A stretch of DNA of 64,000 nt from Oscillospiraceae bacterium NTUH-002-81. GTDB lineage: Bacteria; Bacillota; Clostridia; Lachnospirales; Lachnospiraceae. The stretch spans positions 2,208,501 to 2,272,500 of the forward strand of contig CP136052.1 of the NCBI GenBank assembly GCA_032620915.1, read 5' to 3'. Both the position numbers and the translations under genes were made by a program. The notes under the pieces are model-generated. The model was not told where the DNA came from. It saw nothing but the letters and a program-made list of their open reading frames with translations, and searched no databases. Below, one piece after another: positions 1 through 8,948 of the stretch. Numbering within the stretch: position 1 is the stretch's first letter; each line of letters starts with the position of its first letter.

Positions 1-781
1 GTTTCTTATGAACAGCAGTCATACAGATTCTTCCTCTTACTCTGGTGATCTCTGTCATCTCGATGGCTGCGGACGGAGATCCGCTGCACTCGAACAGGAC
101 ATCACATCCCTCACCGTCAGTTCCTTCCAGAACGATATCCTTCAGGCTCTCCTTGTTCGGGTTGACCGGAATCATTCCAAGCTCTTTGGCCAGTGCCAGA
201 CGTTTCTCAAAAATATCGGAAATATATACCTTCTCAGCGCCGCAGGCCAGAAGTGCAATACCGGTCAGGATGCCAATGGGGCCTGCACCGATGACAACTG
301 CAGTCTCTCTTGCCTGGAAATCTACCATATGAAGTGCATGTACGATAACTGCCAGCGGCTCTACGGTAACAGCAGCCTTATCACTGACACCTTCAGGAAC
401 CTTGAACATTACATCTTCCTTCACATACATGGTCTCGCACATACCGCCGTCTGTATCAATACCGATCAGTCCCAGGGTGTTGCAGACATGCTTATTGCCT
501 TCCCGGCATGCACGGCAGTGTCCGCAGCTCAGAAGCGGGTAAGTAACCACACGGTCACCCTTCTTGAATTTCTTTCCATCCTCTTCCACAACGCCAAGGA
601 ACTCATGGCCGAAAATCAGCGGAGCCTTTGCTCTCGGATGAGTACCAAGGAAAATGCCGATGTCAGAACCACAGACACCGCAGTACTTTACTGCGATCTT
701 CACTGCTCCTTCTACCGCTTGCGGCTCTGCCACCTCACGAACTTCTGCCTGTTTCGGCCCTGCGTAGATTAATGCTTTCAT
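1..781 (-). CDS. Zinc-dependent alcohol/polyol dehydrogenase (MDR family), 3' end outside window
   Basis: Open from an ATG at 781 to the left edge (about 260 codons), so the C-terminal part is missing. The product starts MKALIYAGPK. It has the catalytic-zinc region CGVCGSD, the GHE motif, the four structural-zinc cysteines (CGHCRACREG followed by HVC) and the NAD(P) loop GAGPIG, the order of sorbitol/threonine dehydrogenase-like medium-chain dehydrogenases. Two AGGAG motifs lie just upstream of the ATG. It follows the LarA-like operon on the same strand beyond a terminator, so it may be transcribed separately. It could oxidise a polyol or hydroxyacid linked to the neighbouring sugar-acid genes. 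That is inference; the family is certain, the substrate is not. Confidence 0.85.
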   Translation of the reverse strand, partial: MKALIYAGPKQAEVREVAEPQAVEGAVKIAVKYCGVCGSDIGIFLGTHPRAKAPLIFGHEFLGVVEEDGKKFKKGDRVVTYPLLSCGHCRACREGNKHVCNTLGLIGIDTDGGMCETMYVKEDVMFKVPEGVSDKAAVTVEPLAVIVHALHMVDFQARETAVVIGAGPIGILTGIALLACGAEKVYISDIFEKRLALAKELGMIPVNPNKESLKDIVLEGTDGEGCDVLFECSGSPSAAIEMTEITRVRGRICMTAVHKK

Positions 782-920
782 TGAAAATTCTCCTCTCCTT
801 CTGTTTTTTACAACAATATATCATTCATTTTACTTTTTTAAGAAAAATTTACCGTTCCTAATCTGCGCTATCATTAACGCTTGGACTATTTCAACAATCA
901 AATCTCTCATTTCGGTTTTA

Positions 921-949
921 TAATACTACATTTGCCCAATAAAGTAAAG
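921..949 (-). promoter_or_regulatory. Possible sigma-A promoter for the zinc dehydrogenase gene
   Basis: On the minus strand TTTACT (944-949) and TATTAT (921-926) are separated by 17 bases. This would give a leader of roughly 130 bases before the ATG at 781. The region is very AT-rich, so chance matches are likely. The rest of the 782-1072 gap holds only the terminator at 1012-1065. Confidence 0.3.
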
Positions 950-1011
950 AGGGAAAACATTATTTTAACACAAAATAATCTTTTATTTTCGTGAAAAAAT
1001 TTTTTATTCAA

Positions 1012-1065
1012 AATAAAAAAGCTGCCACTTTTATGAAACAAAATTCAAAAAAAGCAACAGCTTTT
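1012..1065 (-). terminator. Rho-independent terminator after the LarA-like gene
   Basis: The 16-base arms 1050-1065 and 1017-1032 pair fully if G-U pairs are allowed. On the minus strand the stem is followed by a T-rich tract. It lies directly behind the stop codon at 1073 and ends the sugar-acid operon. Confidence 0.8.
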
Positions 1066-1072
1066 CAAAAGC

Positions 1073-2341
1073 CTAAAATTTTGATCGGTCAATCCACAAT
1101 CCCAGTGCCGGATTCGGAATAAAGAATATTTCTTCTCCGTCCGGCATCCGGTTATATCCATACTCCAGTTTCTGCGGATCGTATTTTTGTACCATTTCAT
1201 CATAATCCGCAGACGCAAAATGAACGGCCTCAATCTCCTCTTTGGAAATTTCTTTTACCGCATAGGTAATCTGAAATCTCCCGTCACTGGAACCATGGAT
1301 CAAATGTGCTGCCACCCCCATATTGTCCATCAGATCCTGATTTTTTCTGTACAACTGCAGCATGCGCATTCTTCCACAATAGCCGTACTTCCTGATTATC
1401 CGGTCACACTCCGGATCTTCTCCGAATTTGTGAACCCCCGGAGCCAGAACAAGCAGTTCTCCGCCATCTGCCATAGCCATCCGCGTGCGGTAGATTGCTT
1501 TGTTTCCCAGCCATGTGCTGCGGAATTCTCCGGGATCCAGATATACCACGCATTTTCGGATCCCTGTCTCCACAAAATCAATATTCTTCTTCTGAGAAAG
1601 AGCCACAGCCCGTTCCAGAACCGTTCTTTTTCTTCCAATAAAAAGTCCATGGGTACAGATCTTATCTTTGGGTGCCGTTGTCACGGTCAATACAAATACA
1701 ATATTTTTATCCGGCAGGAAATGTTCCAGCGCATAATCAAATACTTTTCTTACCGGTGTATGATCTTTGCCCATCATCCGTTCCATTCCGTATACAGCGC
1801 CGACCATATGTGTCCTGTTGATCATCTCGCTGCCACCCACACCGACAAAAATATTTTTTGCATGGTTAGACATGCCGATAACCTCATGAGGCACTACCTG
1901 TCCGACAGAAAGGATCAGATCATACGACGGATCCAGCAGCCTCCGGTTCACTTCGACTTTGATCGGATCTTCCCACAAGCCTTCTGTGATCTCCTTAAGA
2001 TAAGAAGAAGGAACCTCCCCTAATGTTTCCACATCCGTCCGCCAATGATGTGGAATCACTTTTTCAAAAGGAATATCTCCATACATTGCATGAAACTGCT
2101 CTTTGCTCATCGGATCATGAGTACCCAACGCAGGCAGGATATCCACCTGACAGCCTTTTTCTGTAAGTAAATGATAATATTGATTTGTAATATATCCTGC
2201 ATTCGAATAAAACCTGGTAAAATCCGGAGGAATAATCAATACTTTCCGATATTCCTGTTCCTCTAAAGAATTTTTGAGCGCACGGAAAATCTCCTGATTA
2301 CTCAATCCCTGCTCTTTATCCGATTCCAGATATACTTCCAT
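1073..2341 (-). CDS. LarA-superfamily (DUF2088) 2-hydroxyacid racemase/epimerase-like protein
   Basis: About 422 residues related to nickel-dependent lactate racemase LarA. LarA uses a nickel-pincer nucleotide bound to a lysine, with paired histidines as acid/base. Visible here are IPPDFTR (37-43), GTHD (His about 75), and His-152 and Lys-162 in VPHEVIGMSNHAKN, spaced ten residues apart like LarA His174/Lys184. The start is the ATG at 2341: GGAGG lies 7-8 bases upstream inside the end of the amidohydrolase gene, and a longer reading (to 2374) would overlap that gene. Members of this superfamily act on lactate, malate, gluconate and other 2-hydroxyacids. The substrate here is unknown; the neighbours suggest a sugar acid. 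The cofactor genes larB, larC and larE are not in the window. Confidence 0.8.
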   Translation of the reverse strand: MEVYLESDKEQGLSNQEIFRALKNSLEEQEYRKVLIIPPDFTRFYSNAGYITNQYYHLLTEKGCQVDILPALGTHDPMSKEQFHAMYGDIPFEKVIPHHWRTDVETLGEVPSSYLKEITEGLWEDPIKVEVNRRLLDPSYDLILSVGQVVPHEVIGMSNHAKNIFVGVGGSEMINRTHMVGAVYGMERMMGKDHTPVRKVFDYALEHFLPDKNIVFVLTVTTAPKDKICTHGLFIGRKRTVLERAVALSQKKNIDFVETGIRKCVVYLDPGEFRSTWLGNKAIYRTRMAMADGGELLVLAPGVHKFGEDPECDRIIRKYGYCGRMRMLQLYRKNQDLMDNMGVAAHLIHGSSDGRFQITYAVKEISKEEIEAVHFASADYDEMVQKYDPQKLEYGYNRMPDGEEIFFIPNPALGLWIDRSKF

Positions 2342-2342
2342 T

Positions 2343-3252
2343 CTATTTTCCTCCAAAGAACAGCCGTTTTGCATTCTGTCCCATAATCAGCTCTTTATCC
2401 CGTTCCGGTATATGACACTGTGTTTTCACCAGATTGATAAGCTCCTTCATTGTTGCGTGCATCAGCATGCCCGGATAATCGGAAGCCCACATCAGTTTTT
2501 TCTGCCCCTGCCGTTTCCCATGCTTTTTCAATCACTTTCACGCTGGTCGGGAATGGATACTCTTCTTTGTCATCATAATATACCGGCACGGTAGACGTAT
2601 CCATATATACATTCGGATAAGATTTCACCCACTGCAGGAGAACCTCAAAATTATCCATATTCTCCCTTTTGAAGCAGGCATCTGCGCCCATATGGCAGAT
2701 TACCCATGTGATATTCGGAAACATATCGATCAGTTTCTTCATTTCACGGATATCTTCATCCGTAAACAAATGGATAAACACCGGCTGATGATACTGGTTC
2801 ACGCAATCCCACACCGGCAAAAGATCCTCATCTGCCAACCGCTTGCCCGGCGCACACTGAAAAGTACTGTCCGTCTCCACTTTAAATCCAAACAATTCTG
2901 TCGTGTCATAGATATCTGCCAGCTCATTTGCTGCCTTTTCGCCCTTCAGCAGATCCACCAATGCCACTGCCCGCAGCTTTTCCGGATATTTTTTTACACT
3001 TTCTATAAAATAATCATTATGGTATCCGTAATAAGGATTCGGCATCAAAAGTGCTCTGTCAATCCCACACCATTCCATATATCCAATTAATGTCTCAACC
3101 GGGCTGCTGGTATTTTCAAATGCAGGCGGCAAAAATTGAGATATCCGATTGCCGATCCGTACTTTTCCCAATTTTTCCGAAGTCATAGGCGCGCCCTGGG
3201 TAATTCCCGCAACCTTTTCATACACATGTGCATGAATATCTATTATTTCCAT
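2343..3252 (-). CDS. Amidohydrolase_2-family metal-dependent hydrolase, frameshifted as given
   Basis: TIM-barrel amidohydrolase (PF04909 type) with an N-terminal metal motif DIHAH, a central ICHMGAD histidine and a C-terminal WASDYPG aspartate. The last part is in another frame: reading stops matching the family at 2496-2501, a run of six A on the coding strand, and continues correctly one base further as LMWASDYPGML to the stop at 2343. Reading five A gives about 302 residues, the normal length. As given the protein would lose the catalytic aspartate. Family members hydrolyse lactones or decarboxylate aromatic acids. Placed between a cyclase-family gene and a LarA-like gene in a sugar-transport operon, a lactonase role is plausible but unproven. 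Confidence 0.75.
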
Positions 3253-3270
3253 TTCAGAGCCCCCTTTATT

Positions 3271-3945
3271 CTAATATTCCACCCACATGGTTACAGGCCC
3301 ACTGTCCGTTCCCACAGTAAAAAGTGGAACAGATGCAGCCGCTTTCAATGGAACGTCCGGCAGATTTTCCAGATTGGCATCTTCCACAATACAGATATAG
3401 CCGTCATGATGCATGCCCAGCATCGTCTGATGCGCCACCATTCCATCGTCACTTCTATCAATCGGAGAGCCAAGAGAAAGAAAGTCAAACGCGATTGTTT
3501 TCAGGCTTCCGCAAAAATGATCCATCAGATATTTTGCAGCCCGTTTACTGACAGAAGGGCTGTTGTATTTGTATTCTTCCGGATCAGTCGCCCGTATTTT
3601 TCCATAGCCGGTTCGAATCAATAGCAGATCACAATCTTTGATCTTCGCTTCATAAGGAATCAGGTCTTCCGGTTCTACTTTTGATTTCGACCCCTTCGGG
3701 ATATCCAATAACAACGGTTTTTCATAAAAGAAACGATCAAACGGCAGTTCCCATATCCGCAATCCATTGGGGTTAAAATGTCTTGGGGCATCCATATGTG
3801 TTCCAAAATGATTAAAAATCGTCATGACATATGTATTTGCCACATCTCCTTTATCCATAGATTCAAACGGTTCTATATGATAAGTGGGATTCCCCGGCCA
3901 TCCCGGTGCATCTTCGGTGATTGGATACGATATCAGTTGTCTCAT
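3271..3945 (-). CDS. Cyclase-family (kynurenine formamidase-like) metal hydrolase
   Basis: About 224 residues with the family signature HFGTHMDAPRHF (46-57), whose histidines and aspartate bind metal in PF04199 proteins. Known members are kynurenine formamidases, isatin hydrolases and related amide/ester hydrolases. The start is the ATG at 3945 with AAAGGAG about 8 bases upstream; an upstream in-frame TTG is only an apparent start. It sits 18 bases ahead of the amidohydrolase gene and behind the second permease gene. No tryptophan degradation genes are present, so a sugar-acid or lactone substrate imported by the ABC system is more likely than N-formylkynurenine. Confidence 0.8.
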   Translation of the reverse strand: MRQLISYPITEDAPGWPGNPTYHIEPFESMDKGDVANTYVMTIFNHFGTHMDAPRHFNPNGLRIWELPFDRFFYEKPLLLDIPKGSKSKVEPEDLIPYEAKIKDCDLLLIRTGYGKIRATDPEEYKYNSPSVSKRAAKYLMDHFCGSLKTIAFDFLSLGSPIDRSDDGMVAHQTMLGMHHDGYICIVEDANLENLPDVPLKAAASVPLFTVGTDSGPVTMWVEY

Positions 3946-3983
3946 AAACCATTCTCCTTTCTCCAAACCTTTCCGGTCATTTT

Positions 3984-4949
3984 CTAGTTATCTTTTGATT
4001 TCTTTCCGTATACAGAGAGCAGAAGCACGATAATGATCGCACCCTGTACCATCTTTTTTCCGGATTCCGGCATGTTCAACACGGTCATAATACTGCTGAT
4101 GATCGTCATGATACCAACACCGGCAATCGTTCCCACATAACCGCCAACGCCGCCGCTGACTGCTGTACCTCCCACAACAACTGCTGCAATGGAATCCATA
4201 TTATAGCTCTCGCCTGTTGACAGGAAACTGGTTCCCGTATATCCCAGGAAAAGCATACCGGTAATCCCTGCAAAAATACTTGCAAAAACATAAGTCATAA
4301 GCAGAATTGCGGGAACATTGATCCCTGAATATTTGGCACATTCCCGATTGACACCGATGGCATAAATGGATCTTCCATACGTGGTACATTTCAAAGCAAT
4401 GATAATCGCTGCTGCCAAAATAATCCAGATCAGTGTGGTTCCATTGATCACGCCGCCAATCTTATCATTGGCGATAAAAGAAAGGATTGGGGATGTTTTT
4501 CCTTTCGGTGCTCCGTCACAGTAAATATACGCAAGTCCATATACCGCAGTTCCTGTTGCCAGTGTCATGATCATCGCCGGAATTTTCAGGAAATAAACGC
4601 CGCATCCATTGATCAGCCCGATGAGAGCCGACACAAGAATTGTAATCACAAATGCTTTCGGTGTGTTGGCATTTTCTCCGGAAATCACCTGCGCACAAAC
4701 AATATTTGCGAACACCAGCGTATACCGCAGGGAAAGGTCAATACCTCCTGTCAGAATAACCAGCGTCTGTCCGATACATGCAATTCCCAAAAATGCCATC
4801 TGTCTTAAAATACTGCCAATATGCCCCAAAGCCAGAAATCCAGGGCTGATTACATTTGCAATCACTGCCAGAAAGATCATGACTGCATAGACAAGAATCA
4901 GAGGCAGTGTTTTTTTGAATCCAATCGAATTCGTATCAATTTTCTTCAT
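3984..4949 (-). CDS. Sugar ABC transporter permease (RbsC-like), second subunit
   Basis: About 321 residues, strongly hydrophobic, with 8-10 membrane segments and the glycine-rich conserved stretch AAVVVGGTAVSGGVGG of the BPD_transp_2 (ribose/xylose/galactose) permease family. The ATG at 4949 is chosen because AGGAGG lies nine bases upstream; two other Met codons upstream are too near or have no ribosome site. The Shine-Dalgarno overlaps the stop of the preceding permease gene. It should pair with the 4963-5943 product as a heterodimeric channel driven by the ATPase at 5936-7460. Confidence 0.88.
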   Translation of the reverse strand: MKKIDTNSIGFKKTLPLILVYAVMIFLAVIANVISPGFLALGHIGSILRQMAFLGIACIGQTLVILTGGIDLSLRYTLVFANIVCAQVISGENANTPKAFVITILVSALIGLINGCGVYFLKIPAMIMTLATGTAVYGLAYIYCDGAPKGKTSPILSFIANDKIGGVINGTTLIWIILAAAIIIALKCTTYGRSIYAIGVNRECAKYSGINVPAILLMTYVFASIFAGITGMLFLGYTGTSFLSTGESYNMDSIAAVVVGGTAVSGGVGGYVGTIAGVGIMTIISSIMTVLNMPESGKKMVQGAIIIVLLLSVYGKKSKDN

Positions 4950-4962
4950 GTCCATTCTCCTC

Positions 4963-5943
4963 CTATCGTTTTGAACGAATTGCACTTACAGAAAGCGCAA
5001 TGATCAGGATTAATCCCTGGAATACGTACTGATAATAGGAAGAAACCCCTTTTAAATTCAAAAGGTTGGAGATAATTCCCAAAATCAAAGTTGCCGCAAT
5101 ACAGCCGATCACACTGCCCTTTCCTCCGGCCAAAGCAGCACCGCCCACAACAGCCGCATTGATGGATTTCTGCGTATAGGCATCTCCTACAATGGGACTT
5201 CCGCTTGTTGTAAATGCGCTGATATACAAGCCTGCCAGCGCAGCCATAAACCCACACAGCATAAATGCTTTGATCTTTACGCGATCCACATGAATACCGG
5301 AAGATCTGGCAGACTGTTCATTTCCGCCGATTGCCAGAAGGGCACGGCCAAATTTTCTCCGGTTGATCACGATCCACATAATCACCGTGGTTACGAGAAC
5401 AATCAAAACGGGAATCAGATAATTACATCCTTTGGAAATAAACTTGCATAATTTAGAGGGAAGCGTTCCCGTCGGATTCGGCATAATCAGCAATGCGACT
5501 CCTGCGAAAAATGTCTGGGTTGCCAGTGTTGCAATCAGCGGCTGCAAATTGCCTTTTGTCACAAGCAGGCCATTGACAAATCCAATACCTGCACCAACTG
5601 CCAGAGACAGGATTCCCGCCAGTACCCAGGTCGAAGGGCTGTCTGTGATCAAGGTTACACAAATGACATTTGTAAGAGAAATCACAGACCCCGTAGACAG
5701 ATCCACGCCGCCCAGCAATACACAGCAAAGCTGTCCATAAGAAACAAGCAGTAAACCAATATTGGCCGAAAGCAGATTTCTCAGATTTCTCATCGTCACA
5801 AAACGATCTGCCGTCAAAACAGCAAATATGATCATGACCGCCAAAAACAGATAGGCAAAAATCACTTCGTTCTTTCTCTTGATCAGCATCTGCCGATTAT
5901 GCTTGGACTTCAAAACCCCTATCATATTTCCACCGCTACTCAT
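4963..5943 (-). CDS. Sugar ABC transporter permease (RbsC-like), first subunit
   Basis: About 326 residues, multi-spanning, with the family stretch AAVVGGAALAGGKG near residue 250 and LLGGVDLSTG after the third helix. GGAGG lies eight bases before ATG 5943, and the start overlaps the end of the ATPase gene by eight bases, so translation is probably coupled. Together with the 3984-4949 permease, the ATPase and the lipoprotein receptor it forms a complete CUT2-type (ribose-class) importer. Confidence 0.88.
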   Translation of the reverse strand: MSSGGNMIGVLKSKHNRQMLIKRKNEVIFAYLFLAVMIIFAVLTADRFVTMRNLRNLLSANIGLLLVSYGQLCCVLLGGVDLSTGSVISLTNVICVTLITDSPSTWVLAGILSLAVGAGIGFVNGLLVTKGNLQPLIATLATQTFFAGVALLIMPNPTGTLPSKLCKFISKGCNYLIPVLIVLVTTVIMWIVINRRKFGRALLAIGGNEQSARSSGIHVDRVKIKAFMLCGFMAALAGLYISAFTTSGSPIVGDAYTQKSINAAVVGGAALAGGKGSVIGCIAATLILGIISNLLNLKGVSSYYQYVFQGLILIIALSVSAIRSKR

Positions 5944-7460
5944 GATCCTCACCTCCCGCAGTCTTCTTATTCAAATTCATGGCGCCACGCATGATGACTT
6001 CCTCGCGAATTTCATTGCCGGAAAGCTCCCCTGTAATTCTGCCCTCATACATGGTAATGATCCTGTCACTCAAACCGATCAGCTCCATCATGTCACTGGA
6101 AAACATAATAACGCCAATTCCTTCTTCTGCTTCTTTCCGGATCAGACGATAAATTTCCTGTTTTGCTTCCACGTCAATACCGCGGGTAGGTTCATTCAGG
6201 AGAAGCACCTTCGGATGTGTTGCCAGGCTCTTTCCAATAGAAACCTTCTGCTGATTTCCACCGGAAAGATTTCCAACCTGCTGATCCGGCGTCGGCGTCT
6301 TAATATTCATCACGCCAATGTATTCATCCACAATCCCGTCTTCTTTTTTCTTATCTACAAACCCCAGCTTCTGCCGCAGATAAAGGCTTGCCAGCGCAAG
6401 ATTATCCCGCACAGATAATTTCAGGCAAAGTGCCTGCACCTTTCTGTTCTCCGGCACATAACCGATTCCATATTTCAGTGCTTTCTTTGCTCCCTGATAT
6501 TTCAGCTCTGTTCCGTTTAAAATAACAGATCCCGAACTGCGATGCCGCACACCGGCCAGTGTCTGCAACATCTCCGTCTGTCCCTGTCCATCCAGAGCGC
6601 CGATTCCAAGCACCTCCCCTTTATGCAGCCGCAGACTGATATCGTGAATGTGCCCATTGTCATTCATTTTATCTACCTTCAGAAGAATTTCATCCGATAT
6701 TTTCCCCGGCTTGGGAGGGAAGATTTCCTGCAGATCCCTTCCAACCATCATGCGGATGATATCGCTTTCTGTCACATCAGACAGCTTTATCGTATCAACC
6801 AGCTTTCCGTCTTTAAGAACAGTTGCGTAATCTCCAAACTGAAATACCTCTTCCATTCTGTGTGAAATAAAAAGAATCGTTTTTCCCTTTTCCGTCAGTC
6901 CTTTTACGATCGTATACAGCTTTTGCACTTCTGTTTTTGTCAATGTAGCTGTGGGTTCATCCAGAATCAGAATGTCCGGATCATAGGATAAGGCTTTCAG
7001 AATCTCTATCATCTGCTGACTGGCGATTGGAAGATCCCCGGCAGTTGCATACGGGTCAATTTCAATTCCATATCTTTCAGACAATGCAACGGCTTCATCA
7101 ATCAACCCTTTTTCATGAATGGTCGCTTTCCGGCCTGCTCTTTCTTCCTGATTGATAAAGATATTCTGTGCCACTGTAAGCTCCGGGAAAATAGACATTT
7201 CCTGATATACCATGGCAATTCCCTTTTTTCTGTGCATCAATAGGATGCTTGAACTGTACAGGGTTTCCATTCAGGATAATCTCTCCTGAATCAGGCTGAT
7301 ACAGGCCTGATAAAATTTTCAGCAGTGTACTTTTTCCGGCTCCGTTTTCTCCCTGTAAAACATGTACCGTACCCGGGAGACAGGAAAAAGAAATGTGGTC
7401 TACCGCATGAACACCTACAAATGCTTTATCAATATCTTTCACTTCTAAGATTGGTTTCAT
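5936..7460 (-). CDS. Sugar ABC transporter ATP-binding protein (RbsA-like, two ABC domains), frameshifted as given
   Basis: Reconstructed length about 507 residues, normal for this class. The N-terminal ABC domain has the Walker A motif GENGAGKST. The reading frame breaks at 7224-7229, a run of six A on the coding strand, and resumes one base on as GIAMVYQEMS, the Q-loop region. The C-terminal half has LSGGNQQK and a Walker B region ending LLNEPTRGID. Reading five A restores one frame. The second Met (7460) is preferred because AAGGA lies eight bases upstream. As given, the N-terminal nucleotide-binding domain would be truncated and the importer dead, yet the three partner genes are intact, which favours a sequence error. 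Confidence 0.82.
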
Positions 7461-7492
7461 GGTCATCTTCCTTACCTCTGTCTTATTCTTAA

Positions 7493-7528
7493 ATATAACC
7501 CGCCATCACCCCGGATGGCGGGTTATAT
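7493..7528 (-). promoter_or_regulatory. Intercistronic stem-loop between receptor and ATPase genes
   Basis: A perfect 15-base-pair stem (7514-7528 with 7493-7507) and a six-base loop lie between the substrate-binding protein gene and the ATPase gene. No T-tract follows, so it is more likely an mRNA 3'-end stabiliser or attenuator giving more receptor than membrane subunits than a full terminator. Such hairpins are common after binding-protein genes. Confidence 0.65.
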
Positions 7529-7556
7529 TCAAACACTCTATCTGGTTTCTTTACAC

Positions 7557-8717
7557 TTATTTACCAAACAGCTCCTGAAGCTTCTCATCGCTCAGACGGG
7601 ATGCTACCCAGTAATTGTCATTCAGATCATCTCTATAGTACTGATCCAGATTTGCAGATGTAACCGGATCAACAGACATCAGATACTCTTTCTCAACAGT
7701 TACGCCATCCAATGCGCTGACTGCAACATCAAGAGCTGCTGCACTCTGTGAGCAGGGGCAGATGAATGCGAGAGAATCAAATCCCTTGTCCTTATTCTCA
7801 ACCCAGCTTCTTAAGAATCCGTTGGATCCCTCTCCGGTCATCGGTACCAGGTCTCTGCCTGCACTGTTGAATGCATCAATTGCTGCCTGTGTCATAGCAC
7901 CGCCCTGAGAAAGAACACCGTCAATCTCAGAATATGTGCTTAACAGATCCTCTACAGAAGATTTTGCTGTTGCATAGTCCCAGCCGCATTTTGCATTTGC
8001 AACAATCTCAGCATCCGGACAGGTGGACTTCAGGCCATCGATCATACCCTGAGAACGGTTGGAATCTGTGGAGGTTCCTGCTGTTCCGTCCAGCTGAATA
8101 ACCTTTGCGCCCGCTTCCAGCTGTTTGCCAAGCCATTCTCCTGCGGAGAAACCAAAGTCATAATCAGACACCTTGATCTTGCTGGTAATCTTGTCAGAGG
8201 ATACGTTATTATCAAAGTTTACAACAACGATGCCCTCATCCTCGGCTTCTTCCAGAACATCATTCAGACCATCCTCTGTAATTGCAGTAACAACGATGGC
8301 ATCGCATCCCATGGTGATCAGGTCGTTGATATCCGAAATCTGTTTGGACTGATCATTATCTGCATTGAGCATTACATAATCAGAAATGATACCAGCCTCT
8401 TTCAGCTTCTCAGCTTCAGACTCGAATTCAGCTTCCATCTGCTGTCTCCAGGAGTTTCCTACAGAATAGTTAGAAAAACCAATCTTCCATTTTCCCTCCG
8501 GAAGGCTTGCTGCATCAATTGCATCCAGAGTAGCTGCTGCGGTATCCACAGCCTCTGCTGCACCGGTCTCTTCCGCCGCATCATCCTTGTCAGCTGCTTC
8601 CTCTGTTTCTGCAGGAGCTGCAGTATCCTCCTGCTTGGAATCGGAACTTCCGCATCCAACTGCCATAGATACTGCCATTGCTGTACAAAGCAGCATTGCT
8701 AACGCTTTCCTTTTCAT
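7557..8717 (-). CDS. Sugar ABC transporter substrate-binding lipoprotein (RbsB/Peripla_BP_4 class)
   Basis: About 386 residues. The lipoprotein signal peptide ends AVGC with Cys-22 as the lipidation site, followed by an acidic linker rich in Glu, Ala and Asp (to about residue 60) and a type I periplasmic-binding fold (KIGFSNYSVGNSWRQQ). The ATG at 8717 has GGGAGG ten bases upstream. It is the first gene of the importer operon, with its own promoter, and is followed by a stem-loop. The ligand cannot be read from sequence; RbsB relatives bind pentoses, hexoses or sugar acids and lactones. Confidence 0.88.
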   Translation of the reverse strand: MKRKALAMLLCTAMAVSMAVGCGSSDSKQEDTAAPAETEEAADKDDAAEETGAAEAVDTAAATLDAIDAASLPEGKWKIGFSNYSVGNSWRQQMEAEFESEAEKLKEAGIISDYVMLNADNDQSKQISDINDLITMGCDAIVVTAITEDGLNDVLEEAEDEGIVVVNFDNNVSSDKITSKIKVSDYDFGFSAGEWLGKQLEAGAKVIQLDGTAGTSTDSNRSQGMIDGLKSTCPDAEIVANAKCGWDYATAKSSVEDLLSTYSEIDGVLSQGGAMTQAAIDAFNSAGRDLVPMTGEGSNGFLRSWVENKDKGFDSLAFICPCSQSAAALDVAVSALDGVTVEKEYLMSVDPVTSANLDQYYRDDLNDNYWVASRLSDEKLQELFGK

Positions 8718-8779
8718 AGTAATATTCCTCCCTTTGTTCTTTGTCAATTTCATACAATTGGCATTTTTTGATATAAATA

Positions 8780-8808
8780 TATATACACCATTATAGACAA
8801 ATTGTAAA
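8780..8808 (-). promoter_or_regulatory. Putative sigma-A promoter of the sugar importer operon
   Basis: TTTACA (8803-8808) and TATATA (8780-8785) are 17 bases apart on the minus strand, about 60 bases before the receptor ATG. A TATAAT between them could serve an alternative register. No clear catabolite-response element was seen. Confidence 0.5.
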
Positions 8809-8887
8809 GAGCCAAAATATTATTATCTAAGATTTTCTATATTTTTTTCTAAATAAAAAATTTTATTTTATCATTTCCGCCAAAAGT

Positions 8888-8937
8888 AAAAAAGCAGACA
8901 TTCTCAGGCGTTTATCCCGATAAACATCTGCTTTTTT
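8888..8937 (-). terminator. Bidirectional-looking terminator after the hydroxyacid dehydrogenase gene
   Basis: Outer arms 8927-8937 and 8888-8898 pair perfectly (AAAAAAGCAGA type) and an inner stem spans 8910-8925. The minus strand ends in a T run. It separates the kinase/aldolase operon from the importer operon. Confidence 0.85.
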
Positions 8938-8948
8938 GTTGCATATGG

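Noticed and set aside
8..772. 254-codon plus-strand frame at the left edge
   Set aside because: The opposite strand encodes an open, motif-rich zinc dehydrogenase with a ribosome site.
1073..2374. Longer LarA-like start at 2374
   Set aside because: It would overlap the end of the amidohydrolase gene and lacks a ribosome site; the ATG at 2341 has GGAGG at the right distance.
2496..2501. Programmed -1 frameshift at an A-AAA-AAC-like site in the amidohydrolase gene
   Set aside because: The heptamer is not in the phase needed for tandem slippage and the required shift is +1 (or -2); similar breaks occur in many unrelated genes.
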